Positions 33,719 through 42,324 of a DNA stretch of 64,000 bases are shown in pieces (the stretch's first letter is position 1; each line of letters begins with the position of its first letter). A model generated the notes under the pieces. That model saw nothing but the letters and a program-made list of their open reading frames with translations, had not been told where the DNA came from and did no database searches. The stretch comes from Streptomyces sp. ML-6 (lineage in GTDB: Bacteria; Actinomycetota; Actinomycetes; Streptomycetales; Streptomycetaceae): NCBI RefSeq assembly GCF_030116705.1, contig NZ_JAOTIK010000001.1:2685001-2749000 (forward strand), in the 5' to 3' direction. Made by a program: the position numbers and the translations under genes.

Positions 33719-36055
33719 TCAGGAGTTGGGGGCCACCACCGCTGCCTGGGGGCGGATCGGGAGGCGGTTGATCGGGCGGCCGGTTGCCGCGCGTACGGCT
33801 GCCGCCACGGCTGCCGGGGAGGTCACCACGGGTACCGCCGAGGCGGGTTTGGCGCCGAAGGGGGCGACCACGTCCCGTTCCTCGATGAGCTCGACGATGC
33901 GGATGTCCGGGGCGTCCAGGGCGGTCGGCAGGGTGTAACCGGTGAGGTCGGGGTGGCGGATCAGGCCGCGGGCACTGCGGAGGTTCTCGGTGAGGGCCGC
34001 GCCGATGCCCTGGGTGACGCCGGCCTCGATGCGGATCGCCAGTTGGGCCGGGTTGAGGATCCGGCCGACGTCCTGGGCGAGGGCCATCTCCACGACCCGT
34101 ACGGAGCCGATCTCGATGTCGACGTCCACCACCGCGCGGATCGCGCAGAAGGCGAGGCCGACGAAGGCGTCGCCCTGGCCGGACTCGTCGAGGGGCTCGG
34201 TGGGGTGCGGGCGGCACTGGGCGGTGGCCCAGAGTTCCTTGCCGTCCATCGCTTCCATGACCGTCGTGGAGAGCACCCCGTCGTACGAGGTGATCTTGCC
34301 GTCGGCGATCTGCAACAGCTCCGTGGACATGCCGAACTTGTGGGCCAGGGGCTGGAGGAGCTGGGTCCGGACCATCTTCGCGGCCCGTTCCACCGCCCCG
34401 GCCGAGACCCAGGTGTGCCGGCCGTGGGCCGCCGGGCCCGCCGGGGGCTGGTCGGTGTCGACGGCGGCCACGTGGACCTCCTCGATGCCCAGGGTCTCCT
34501 GGACGACCTGGCGGGCGAGGGTCGAGAAGCCCTGGCCCGTCTCGACCGCGGCGCAGATGACCGTGGCGACGCCGTCGTGGACCCTGACCGTGGCCGTGGA
34601 GACCTCGTCGGCCCCCTCCGCGCCGAGCATGTGGACCATGCCGAGCGCGTAGCCGACGCCGCGGCGCACCGCGCCCGGCTCGCCCGCCCCCTCCGGGCCG
34701 CCGGGGAGCAGCCAGTCGTCCTCGGGGGTGTCCTTGGGAAGGCTGGGCAGCGGGAAGTCCCGTACGGCGGTGAGGAGTTCGGCCACGGGCGCGGGGCAGG
34801 TGACCGTCTGGCCGGTGGGCAGGATGTCGCCGGTGGCCAGGGCGTTGCGCATTCGCAGTTCGGCCGGGTCGATGCCGAGCTTGGCGGCCAGCTTGTCCAT
34901 TTGGCCCTCGTACGCCGCGCAGACCTGCATCGCGCCCTCGCCGCGCACATGGCCCGACGGCGGGTTGTTCGTGCGGACCGCCCAGCCCTCGATGAAGGCG
35001 TGCGGGACGATGTAGGGGCCGCAGGCGAACGCGACCGCCGCGGCCAGCGACTCGGACGAGGAGTCGGCGTACGCGCCCGCGTCGAGCAGGATCTGCGCCT
35101 CGACCTTCACCAACCGGCCCTCGGCGTCCGCGTGGTGGCGGTAGCGCAGCAGGGTCGGGTGGCGGTGGGAGTGGCCGAGGAAGGACTCCTCGCGGGTGGC
35201 GGTCAGCTTGACGGGGCAGCCGGTGCGCAGCGCGAGCAGCCCGAGCGGGAGCTGGAAGCCGGGGTCCTCGCGGTCGCCGGTCGCTCCGGGCACCCCGGTG
35301 ACGACGATCTTCACCCGTTCCGGTTCGAGGCCGAAGCAGGCGGCGGCCAGGTCGCGGTCGGTGTGCGGGTCGGTGGAGGCGGTGTAGATCTCCACGCCGC
35401 CGTCGGGGCGGGGCACGGCGAGTCCGGCCTCGGCGCCGATCGGGGCCGGGTCCTGGCGGCCGATGCGGTACAGGCCCTCGACGACGACCTCGCCGGTGGC
35501 CTCGGGGTCCCCGTAGCGCAGCGGGATGTGGCGGATCAGGTTGCCGTCGGGGTGCAGCGGTTCGGCGGCAAAGGACTTCTCCGGGTCGGTGACCGGTTCG
35601 AGGACCTCGTACTCGACGGCGATGGCGGCGGCGGCGAGCCGGGCGGTGTCGGGGTGGTCGGCGGCGACCGCGGCGATCGGTTCGCCGTGGTGGCGGACCA
35701 GGTCGGAGGCGAAGACCGGGCGGTCGACGATCCTGCGCCCGTACGCGCGCTCCCCGGGGATGTCCTCGTGCGTGATGACCGCCCGTACCCCCGGCATCCC
35801 GGCCGCGGCCGAGGTGTCGACGGACAGGATGCGGGCGTGCGGGTGCGGGGACCGCAGCACGGCCGCCCACAGCAGGCCCTCGGCCCAGAGGTCGGCGGCG
35901 TACGGGAAGGTACCCTCGGTCTTGGCGCGCGTGTCGGCGGACGGCAGGGAGACGCCCAGGCCGAGCACGGGCGGCTCGGCCCCGGGGCCCTCGAACGCCG
36001 GGGTGGTGATCCGGGCGCTGGTCGCGTGGGCAGTGGTGGCCGCGTCGTTGCTCAC
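33719..36055 (-). CDS. Xanthine dehydrogenase-type molybdopterin-binding subunit
   Basis: 778 residues from GTG 36055, which overlaps the preceding stop by GTGA. Features: N-terminal a/b hammerhead region KTEGTFPYAADLWAEGLLWAAVLRSPHPHARIL, then the Mo-co region with ETGQGFSTLARQVVQ and QLAIRIEAGVTQGIGAALTEN. Family members hydroxylate purines, aldehydes or CO. The catalytic Glu of this family lies near the C-terminus; I place it in the GVTQGIGAAL region. It forms an operon with the 2Fe-2S and FAD subunits. The exact substrate is not deducible. Confidence 0.93.
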   Translation of the reverse strand: MSNDAATTAHATSARITTPAFEGPGAEPPVLGLGVSLPSADTRAKTEGTFPYAADLWAEGLLWAAVLRSPHPHARILSVDTSAAAGMPGVRAVITHEDIPGERAYGRRIVDRPVFASDLVRHHGEPIAAVAADHPDTARLAAAAIAVEYEVLEPVTDPEKSFAAEPLHPDGNLIRHIPLRYGDPEATGEVVVEGLYRIGRQDPAPIGAEAGLAVPRPDGGVEIYTASTDPHTDRDLAAACFGLEPERVKIVVTGVPGATGDREDPGFQLPLGLLALRTGCPVKLTATREESFLGHSHRHPTLLRYRHHADAEGRLVKVEAQILLDAGAYADSSSESLAAAVAFACGPYIVPHAFIEGWAVRTNNPPSGHVRGEGAMQVCAAYEGQMDKLAAKLGIDPAELRMRNALATGDILPTGQTVTCPAPVAELLTAVRDFPLPSLPKDTPEDDWLLPGGPEGAGEPGAVRRGVGYALGMVHMLGAEGADEVSTATVRVHDGVATVICAAVETGQGFSTLARQVVQETLGIEEVHVAAVDTDQPPAGPAAHGRHTWVSAGAVERAAKMVRTQLLQPLAHKFGMSTELLQIADGKITSYDGVLSTTVMEAMDGKELWATAQCRPHPTEPLDESGQGDAFVGLAFCAIRAVVDVDIEIGSVRVVEMALAQDVGRILNPAQLAIRIEAGVTQGIGAALTENLRSARGLIRHPDLTGYTLPTALDAPDIRIVELIEERDVVAPFGAKPASAVPVVTSPAAVAAAVRAATGRPINRLPIRPQAAVVAPNS

Positions 36056-38619
36056 GCCATGCCTCCGTCCTGCGAGTGCGGCTGGGCGTCACCGATGGCG
36101 CCCGGGGACACGTCCGGTACGGGCCCGGGATGCGGGGAGTCGGCGTGGGGGCCCCACACCTCCGCGGCGCCGGGGGCCGCCTGGGACGGGATGCGGTTCT
36201 CGGCGGTCTCCGGGGACGGGGAGTCCGGCGCGGCGGGGTCGGCGGCCGCCTCGCGGCCCGCGATGACCTCGTTCACCGCGTCGAGGACGCCCCGGTATCC
36301 GGAGCAGCGGCAGAGGTTGCCGCAGAGCGCCTTGCGCGTCTCGAGTTCGCTGGGGGTGTGGTTGCCCTCCAGCAGGTCGTGGACGGTCATCGCCATGCCG
36401 GGGATGCAGAAGCCGCACTGGACGGCCCCGTGCTTGGCGAGGGCGCGCTGGACGTCGGACGGTTCGCCGTCCACGGCCAGGCCTTCGACCGTACGGACCT
36501 CGCTGCCGGCCGTGGTCGCCGCGGGGACCAGGCAGGAGGCGACGAGCCGGCCGTCCACCTGGACGTTGCACGCCCCGCATTCGCCCTGCGAGCAGCCGTC
36601 CTTGGCACCGGCGAGGCCGAGGCGCTCGCGGAGCACGTAGAGGAGCGATTCGCCGATCCAGGCGTCGGTGACGGGGCGGTCGGTGCCGTTCACGCTCAGG
36701 ACGTACGAAACGGCGGGGCGTTCGTCGGGGACGCCGAAGGGCTGGGGCTCGACGAGACCTGCGGGGTCCGCCAGACCTGCGGGGTCGGCGAGACCTACGG
36801 GGTCCGTGGAGTCCGTGGGAGCGGCGGGGCCTGTGGGGTCCGTGGAGTCCGTGGGACCGGCGGGACCTGTGAGGTCGGCAGGTTCAGTGAGGTCGGCGGG
36901 GTCCGTGGGCTCGGGTTCGGGTTCGGGCTCAGCGGTCCCGGTGGTTTCGGCGGCCCCGGTCTCCGCGGGCTCCACGGCCTCGGGTCCGGGCTCCGGAGCG
37001 GACTCCGTCTCCTCGGGCCCGGGGGTCTCGGCCCCCGGCTCGGCGGTCCCGGTTTCGGCCGCCTCGGCGGTCTCGGGGGCCTCGGTGGTCTCGGTGACCT
37101 CGGTGATCTGTGCCTGCGGTGCCGGTTCGGCCTCGTCGGCCGGAGGCGTGGGCCCGGAGGCGGCCTCGGACGGCTCGCCGGGACCGGGCTGCGCCGGATG
37201 CCCGTCCGGAACGTCGTCCGGGGCGGCGGGAGCGGCGTCGGAGGGCATCCCCTGCGCGGAGTCCGTACCCGTGGAGTCCGCGCCCGTGAAGTCCGCGCCC
37301 TGGGCCGGGGCGTCCTCCGCGACGGGCGCTTCCGGCGCCGCTTCCGGGAACGGTGCCGTGCCGGAGGCCCGCAGGGCGTCCTCGTACGTGAGGGACGACG
37401 TCACCGGCTCCACCGGAGGCGTCGCAACCGGTGCAGCAGGCGCGACGGGCACGGCCGGGGCAACAGGCTCGGCGGGCGCGGCCGGTGCGACAGTCTCGGC
37501 GGGCGCGGCAGGCGGCATCGGGGTGGACGTCGGCGCGAATTCCGCGCTCGGCGCGTGCTCCGGCTCGACACCCGCCTCGGGCGCCGGTCCCACCGCGGGT
37601 TCGGCTCCCGGCTCGGGCGCGGGCCCCGGTACCGGCTGCTGCGTCGCCCACGGGGCGGGCGCACCGCCCGGCAGCGTGGCCGGCGGGGTCCGGTCGCCGT
37701 ACCACTGGGCGGCCAGGGCCGAGGCCGCGAACTCGCCGGACTCCTCCGGGAGATCGCCCTCGGCGACCGGGATCGTCCACTGCCCCGTGTGACCGCCGTG
37801 GCCGCTGTGATCGCCGTGGCCGGGCTGGCCGTCGTGCTCCACGTGACCGAACTGGCCGCTGTGATCGGCGTGCCCGGTGTGATCGGCGTGGCCGTACTGA
37901 CCACCGTGCTCCGTGTGGCTGAACTGCTCCGTGTGCCCGGTGTGACCGCCGTGTTCAACATGCCCGGTGTGACCGCCGTGCTCGACGTGCCCGGTGTGAC
38001 CGCCGTGCTCGACGTGCCCGGTGTGACCGCCGTGCTCGACGTGCCCGGTGTGACCGCCGTGTTCGACGTGCCCCGTGTGGATGCCGTACTCGGGGGACTC
38101 GGTGAAATTCCACTGACCCGTCGCCGTCGTCGCCGCCGACGCCTCCGGGTACTGCTCGTGCGGCAGCCCCGGCTGCCCGGTCCCGCCGTCCTGCTCGGCG
38201 TACGGGGCGGGTCCGGTCTCCGTGATCCGCGGGATGCGCTGGGTCTCCTGGAACTGCGGGTACCCGTACCCGTACGGCGACTGCTGCTGGTTCGGGTCCG
38301 GCCAGTGCACCGTCTCGGGTGCCTGCTGCTCCGGCGCCGCCCCCGGCTCCTGCGCGTCCGGCGTCCGCGCGACCCAGTTGTCCGTGGACGCCGGGTCGAA
38401 TCCGGCCGCGGGCGTCAGCGGCAGGATCATCGGCGGCACGAAGCCCTGGCCCGGCGCGGCCAGCGGGATGTTCGCCAGGTCCTCGGGCGGCAGGTGGACG
38501 AAGGCGGTCGCACCGTCGTCGTACTCGCTGCCCTGCGGCGTCGGCTGCCAGCCCCCGTACTGCAGCGATTCCTGCTGCCCGTGCTGATCGTGCCGATCGT
38601 TGTGGTCCTCGTTGCTCAC
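36052..38619 (-). CDS. 2Fe-2S subunit of a xanthine dehydrogenase-type enzyme with a ~630-residue His-rich N-terminal extension
   Basis: 855 residues from GTG 38619, eight bases after GGGGAGGG and overlapping the FAD subunit's stop by GTGA. Only residues ~636-800 are the usual domain: the plant-type 2Fe-2S region CSQGECGAC near residue 673 and the second cluster region CGFCIPGM with CGNLCRCSGY. Normal subunits of this kind have 160-180 residues. The rest is low-complexity: a start like a membrane-targeting or scaffold protein (YGGWQPTPQGSEYDDGATAF), a His-rich block near residues 175-280 built of HTGHVEHGG units, then a long Ala/Pro/Glu stretch. The two parts are in one frame, with no sign of a frameshift. 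Function of the extension is unknown; the block suggests metal binding. Confidence 0.9.
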   Translation of the reverse strand: MSNEDHNDRHDQHGQQESLQYGGWQPTPQGSEYDDGATAFVHLPPEDLANIPLAAPGQGFVPPMILPLTPAAGFDPASTDNWVARTPDAQEPGAAPEQQAPETVHWPDPNQQQSPYGYGYPQFQETQRIPRITETGPAPYAEQDGGTGQPGLPHEQYPEASAATTATGQWNFTESPEYGIHTGHVEHGGHTGHVEHGGHTGHVEHGGHTGHVEHGGHTGHVEHGGHTGHTEQFSHTEHGGQYGHADHTGHADHSGQFGHVEHDGQPGHGDHSGHGGHTGQWTIPVAEGDLPEESGEFAASALAAQWYGDRTPPATLPGGAPAPWATQQPVPGPAPEPGAEPAVGPAPEAGVEPEHAPSAEFAPTSTPMPPAAPAETVAPAAPAEPVAPAVPVAPAAPVATPPVEPVTSSLTYEDALRASGTAPFPEAAPEAPVAEDAPAQGADFTGADSTGTDSAQGMPSDAAPAAPDDVPDGHPAQPGPGEPSEAASGPTPPADEAEPAPQAQITEVTETTEAPETAEAAETGTAEPGAETPGPEETESAPEPGPEAVEPAETGAAETTGTAEPEPEPEPTDPADLTEPADLTGPAGPTDSTDPTGPAAPTDSTDPVGLADPAGLADPAGLVEPQPFGVPDERPAVSYVLSVNGTDRPVTDAWIGESLLYVLRERLGLAGAKDGCSQGECGACNVQVDGRLVASCLVPAATTAGSEVRTVEGLAVDGEPSDVQRALAKHGAVQCGFCIPGMAMTVHDLLEGNHTPSELETRKALCGNLCRCSGYRGVLDAVNEVIAGREAAADPAAPDSPSPETAENRIPSQAAPGAAEVWGPHADSPHPGPVPDVSPGAIGDAQPHSQDGGMA
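37940..38074 (+). repeat. Five 27-bp units encoding a His-rich nonapeptide
   Basis: The 14-mer GTGTGACCGCCGTG recurs at 37940, 37967, 37994, 38021 and 38048, an exact 27-base period. On the coding strand each unit gives nine residues (HTGHVEHGG type). Adjacent, less regular sequence carries HADHTGHAD and similar, extending the His-rich region to about 37780. It is coding, not CRISPR: there are no unique spacers. Confidence 0.88.
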
Positions 38620-39512
38620 GACAGTGCCCTCCCCAGCGCGCGTCGGGCGAGCGCGGCGACGGTGCGCCGCAGGTGCAGTACGGCCGGGGGCAGCGGCGGC
38701 GCCTCTCCCCCGTCGGCGGGCGGTTCCTGGTCCGGGATGCAGGCCGCGGCGACGTACTCGCCGAAGGCGGCCAGCGCGTCGGGGGCCAGGCCCCGTTCCC
38801 CGTCCCAGTCGATCAGCGAGGCGATCCAGCGCTCGGCCTCCAGCGGTCGCAGCGGCATCGGCGCGATGGCGCCGACCGCGCAGCGCACCCCGCGCCGGGC
38901 CGGGTCGAGGACTATCGCGACGGACGCGGTGGCGCGGCCGGGGCCGGTGCGGCCGGTGGCCTTCAGGAAGACCTGCGGGGCGTGCAGGAGCGGCACCCGG
39001 ACGAAGCCGATCAGCTCGGCGGGTTCGAGCATGGCGCGGCCGGCCAGCAGGTGCGAGACCGGGATCTCGCGGCGGGCGCCGCCCGGCCCCGCGACGACCA
39101 GTTCGGCCTCCAGGGCGGCGAGCACCGGCAGGGAGTCGCCGGTCGGGGCCGCGGTGGCGATGTTGCCGCCGAGCGTCCCGGCGTTGCGGATCTGGGGCGG
39201 GCCCGCGGCGCGGGCCGCGGCGGCCAGGGCGGGGATGAGGGCGGCGAAGTCGGGCCGCCCCATGCGCGCGTGGGTGAGGCCGGCGCCGAGCAGGGCGTGG
39301 CCGTCCTGGTAGTGCCAGCCGCGCAACTCGCTGATCCGGCCGAGGCCGACCAGTCCCGAGGGGCGCAACAGCCCCTTGTTGACGGCTGCCATCAGGTCCG
39401 TTCCGCCCGCCACGGGAACTGCGGCGGGCATGGCGCCGAGCGCCGCCACGGCCTCGTCGAGCGAGGCCGGCAGCGTCACGGACTGCGTCGCCTGCGGTGC
39501 GTGCGTGGTCAA
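38616..39512 (-). CDS. Xanthine dehydrogenase-type FAD-binding subunit
   Basis: 298 residues. The CoxM/PCMH-type FAD domain shows PAAVPVAGGTDLMAAVNKGLL near the start, then GLGRISELRGWHYQDGHALLGAGLTHARM and ARAAGPPQIRNAGTLGGNIATAAPTGDSLPVL, which is the flavin loop. The only sensible start is TTG 39512: no ATG or GTG lies between it and the in-frame stop upstream, and AGGGG lies just before. It is first in the three-gene operon, so the promoter lies in the 324 bases before it. Its stop overlaps the 2Fe-2S gene's GTG. Confidence 0.93.
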   Translation of the reverse strand: MTTHAPQATQSVTLPASLDEAVAALGAMPAAVPVAGGTDLMAAVNKGLLRPSGLVGLGRISELRGWHYQDGHALLGAGLTHARMGRPDFAALIPALAAAARAAGPPQIRNAGTLGGNIATAAPTGDSLPVLAALEAELVVAGPGGARREIPVSHLLAGRAMLEPAELIGFVRVPLLHAPQVFLKATGRTGPGRATASVAIVLDPARRGVRCAVGAIAPMPLRPLEAERWIASLIDWDGERGLAPDALAAFGEYVAAACIPDQEPPADGGEAPPLPPAVLHLRRTVAALARRALGRALS

Positions 39513-39836
39513 CCCAGCTGCCCCTTCCCGGTGTCCGGCCGTCCGGCTGTTTCGCCGTACGGTACGTGCTCAAAGCCCGGACGTGGCAACTCTGGCACAT
39601 CTTCGGATCGGACCGACGCGAGGGTCCGCGAAGGACGTGTTCGTACCAGGTCGCGGAAATGCTTCCGGTTTGAACCGCTTCGGCACGGAGTGTGAATCGC
39701 TGCCCTTCAGCATGGCTTGTCCCGGTTGTTCTGTTCCGGTTGTGCCCTGTGTGCGGGGCGAGTTCCGGACAAAAAACGATGGCCGGTACACCCCCCGGAG
39801 GGAGGTGTACCGGCCGGGTACCGGATGCGATCGGGA
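39513..39836. other. Promoter region of the molybdoenzyme operon and GH20 terminator
   Basis: No gene. It holds the hairpin described separately (39781-39815) at the end of the hexosaminidase gene. On the minus strand a TTGCCA box with a GTACCG 18 bases later is a weak promoter candidate for the operon. CGGTTTGAACCG at 39667-39678 is a short inverted element. Confidence 0.4.
39781..39815. terminator. Terminator after the hexosaminidase operon
   Basis: GGCCGGTACACC (39781-39792) pairs perfectly with GGTGTACCGGCC (39804-39815) around an 11-base loop, twenty bases past the hexosaminidase stop codon. It closes the amino-sugar operon. Confidence 0.8.
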
Positions 39837-41471
39837 TCACACGTTCGGGGGCGGTCCCTCCAGCGGGCGTCCCAGGACGCCGGGGCGCTGCTGGCGGGGC
39901 AGCGGGCCGCCCGGCGGCCGGTAGTCGACGCCCAGGGCGTCGAGTCGTGCGTAGTGGGCGGTCATCCGGCGTTCGAAGCCGGCGTAGTCCCGCTCGGCGG
40001 AGGGCGGCAGCGGCGACCAGGCGACCTCCGCGAACGCCGCGAGGCGCGGGAAGACCTGGTAGTCGACGCGGGCCCGGTTCTGCATCACCTCGGTCCACAC
40101 GTTGGCCTGGGCGCCGAGGATGTGACGGGCCGCCTCCTCGGAGAGGCCCGGCGGCACGGGCTCGAAGCGGTAGACGTCCTCCAGGGTGCGGACGAAGCCG
40201 ATGGGCATCGGCTCGTCGGGGCCGCCGTCCTGGCGGTGGTCCAGGTAGACGTGCTGCTCCGGGCACATCACGACGTCGTGGCCGGCCTCGGCGGCCGTGA
40301 CGCCGCCGCCGTAGCCCCGCCAGGACGAGACGGCCGCGCCCGCGGGGAGGCCGCCCTCCAGGATCTCGTCCCAGCCGATGAGGCGGCGTCCGCGCGCGGT
40401 GAGCCAGGTGTCGAAGTGCCGGATGATCCAGGACTGGAGCTCGTCCTCGTTGGCCAGGCCGAACTCCTCGATCCGGGCCTGGGCGGCCGGGGAGTCCTTC
40501 CACTGCTCCTTGCGGCACTCGTCGCCACCGATGTGGATGAACGGCGAGGTGGCGGCGGGGAAGAGGTCGAGCACCTCTTCGAGAACGCCTTCGAAGAAGC
40601 GCAGGGTGTTGTCGGTGGGGGCGAGCACGTTGGCGTTGATGCCCCAGGTGTCCCAGACGGTCAGGGCGGTGGTGTCGACGACGTCGGCGTTGCCCAGTTC
40701 GGGGTAGGCGGCGATGGCGGCCTGGGAGTGGCCGGGGATGTCGATCTCGGGGACGACCCGGATGTGCCGTTCGGTGGCGTAGGCGACGATCTCCCGGATG
40801 TCGTCCTGCGTGTAGAAGCCGCCGTGCGGGGTCTCGTCCCACAGTTCCGACGCCCGGTGGCCGTGCTTGGTGCGGGACCGCCAGGAGCCGACCTCGGTGA
40901 GCCGGGGGTGGCGCTTGATCTCGATCCGCCAGCCCTGGTCGTCGGTCAGGTGGAAGTGGAAGACGTTCAGTTTGTGCGCGGCGAGGAGGTCGAGGTAGCG
41001 CAGCACGTCGTCCTTGGGCAGGAAGTGCCGTGCCACGTCGAGCATCATGCCGCGCCAGCCGAAGCGGGGGTGGTCCTGGATGTCCGTGGCGGGGAGGGCG
41101 GGCCGTGCGTCGGGGTTGACGGGCGCGCGGCGGAAGGCTTCCGGTCCCAGGAGCTGGCGGAGGGTCTGGGCGCCCCAGAAGACGCCCGCGGGGCTGCCGC
41201 CGGTGATCTCGACGCTCTGCCCGGTCCCGGTGGTCAGCCGGTAGCCCTCGGGCTCCAGGGCCGGGTCGATGCCCAGCCGGACGGTGTTCGCGGCGTCCTC
41301 GCCGCCGGGGGCGAGCGGCAGGCCGAAGGCGGCGCCGAGGGTGGTGCGCAGCCACCGTTCGGTGCCCTCGGTGCCGGGGGCCGCGGCGATGGTGGTGGCC
41401 GGGTCGAACAGGAAGCCGCACCGCCCGTCGTCGGCGGTGCGCACGGGTGCCGGGATCAGGTCCATGTCCAT
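39837..41471 (-). CDS. Family 20 beta-N-acetylhexosaminidase
   Basis: 544 residues from ATG 41471, preceded by AAAGGA eight bases before; no signal peptide is visible, so it is probably intracellular. GH20 domain 2 leads into the TIM barrel (from about 130): FGWRGMMLDVARHFLPKDDVLRYLDLLAAHKLNVFHFHLTDDQGWRIEIK, and the catalytic pair D317-E318 in FIHIGGDECRKEQW. GH20 enzymes use substrate-assisted catalysis to release GlcNAc from chitobiose and related oligosaccharides. It ends the ABC-transporter operon, so it probably splits imported chitin fragments in the cytoplasm. Confidence 0.95.
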   Translation of the reverse strand: MDMDLIPAPVRTADDGRCGFLFDPATTIAAAPGTEGTERWLRTTLGAAFGLPLAPGGEDAANTVRLGIDPALEPEGYRLTTGTGQSVEITGGSPAGVFWGAQTLRQLLGPEAFRRAPVNPDARPALPATDIQDHPRFGWRGMMLDVARHFLPKDDVLRYLDLLAAHKLNVFHFHLTDDQGWRIEIKRHPRLTEVGSWRSRTKHGHRASELWDETPHGGFYTQDDIREIVAYATERHIRVVPEIDIPGHSQAAIAAYPELGNADVVDTTALTVWDTWGINANVLAPTDNTLRFFEGVLEEVLDLFPAATSPFIHIGGDECRKEQWKDSPAAQARIEEFGLANEDELQSWIIRHFDTWLTARGRRLIGWDEILEGGLPAGAAVSSWRGYGGGVTAAEAGHDVVMCPEQHVYLDHRQDGGPDEPMPIGFVRTLEDVYRFEPVPPGLSEEAARHILGAQANVWTEVMQNRARVDYQVFPRLAAFAEVAWSPLPPSAERDYAGFERRMTAHYARLDALGVDYRPPGGPLPRQQRPGVLGRPLEGPPPNV

Positions 41472-41475
41472 GGGG

Positions 41476-42324
41476 TCAGTCCTTTACCGCTCCGCCGAGC
41501 CCCGAGACCAGGCGGCGCTGTACGAGTACGAAGAAGACCAGCACGGGAACGGTCATCACCGTCGAGGCGGCCATGATCCCTCCCCAGTCGTTCTCATCGG
41601 GTTTGAAGAAGACCAGCAGCGCCATCGGGAGCGTCGACTGGGAGGTGTCGCTGATGATGAACGACTTCGCGAACAGGAAGTCGTTCCAGGTGGAGATGAA
41701 CGAGAAGACGCTGGTGGCCACGAGGCCGGGGAAGACCAGCGGGAAGAGGATCTGCCACAGGAAGCGGGTACGGCTCGCGCCGTCGATGTACGCGGCCTCC
41801 TCCAGCGCCTCGGGCACCGCCTTGACGAAGCCGCGCAGCATCCAGATCGCGAACGGCAGCGAGAGGGCGAGGTGCGGCAGGATCAGCGAGCCGAGGGTGT
41901 TCAGCTGGCCGAAGTCCCGCATCAGGAAGAACAGCGGGATGGCCAGGGCCTCGACCGGCACCATCTGTGCGATCAGGAACATGATCAGCAGCGTGGTGCG
42001 GAAGCGGAACCTGAACCGGGTCACGGCCGTCGCCGCCAGGAAGGCGACCAGCGCGGAGACCAGGACGACGGTGCCGGCGACGATCAGGCTGTTGAGGAAG
42101 TAGCGGCCGAAGTCGTTCTGTTCGAAGACCCGGCGGAACGAGTCCAGGGACGGCGACAGCGTCCAGGGGCGGGCTTCGGTGGACTGGATCTCGCCTGCCG
42201 GTTTGAAGGCGGAGAGCACCATCCAGTAGAGCGGGAAGGCGACCGCGGCGGCGATCAGCAGGGCCGCCGCCTCGGCGGCCAGCCGCCCGGGCCTGCGGAT
42301 GCGCAGCATGCTCCGTGGGTTCAC
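41476..42324 (-). CDS. Carbohydrate ABC permease (MalG type)
   Basis: 282 residues from GTG 42324, overlapping the first permease's stop by GTGA; the earlier open stretch is the antisense part of that gene. Six membrane helices, and the EAA coupling loop EALEEAAYIDGASRTRFLWQILFPLVFP. The last loops (FISTWNDFLFAKSFIIS) are typical of MalG-type permeases of the CUT1 family, which import oligosaccharides. With the neighbouring permease and lipoprotein it forms an importer; no ATPase gene is present, so an MsiK-like shared ATPase elsewhere is expected (known for Streptomyces, inferred here). Confidence 0.93.
   Translation of the reverse strand: MNPRSMLRIRRPGRLAAEAAALLIAAAVAFPLYWMVLSAFKPAGEIQSTEARPWTLSPSLDSFRRVFEQNDFGRYFLNSLIVAGTVVLVSALVAFLAATAVTRFRFRFRTTLLIMFLIAQMVPVEALAIPLFFLMRDFGQLNTLGSLILPHLALSLPFAIWMLRGFVKAVPEALEEAAYIDGASRTRFLWQILFPLVFPGLVATSVFSFISTWNDFLFAKSFIISDTSQSTLPMALLVFFKPDENDWGGIMAASTVMTVPVLVFFVLVQRRLVSGLGGAVKD

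Noticed and set aside
33680..36640. 986-codon plus-strand frame opposite the molybdoenzyme genes
   Set aside because: It is the mirror of conserved XDH subunits on the minus strand. No domain is recognisable.
37940..38074. Regular repeats taken as a CRISPR array
   Set aside because: There are no unique spacers: the units are contiguous with a 27-base coding period, and the frame encodes a His-rich peptide.
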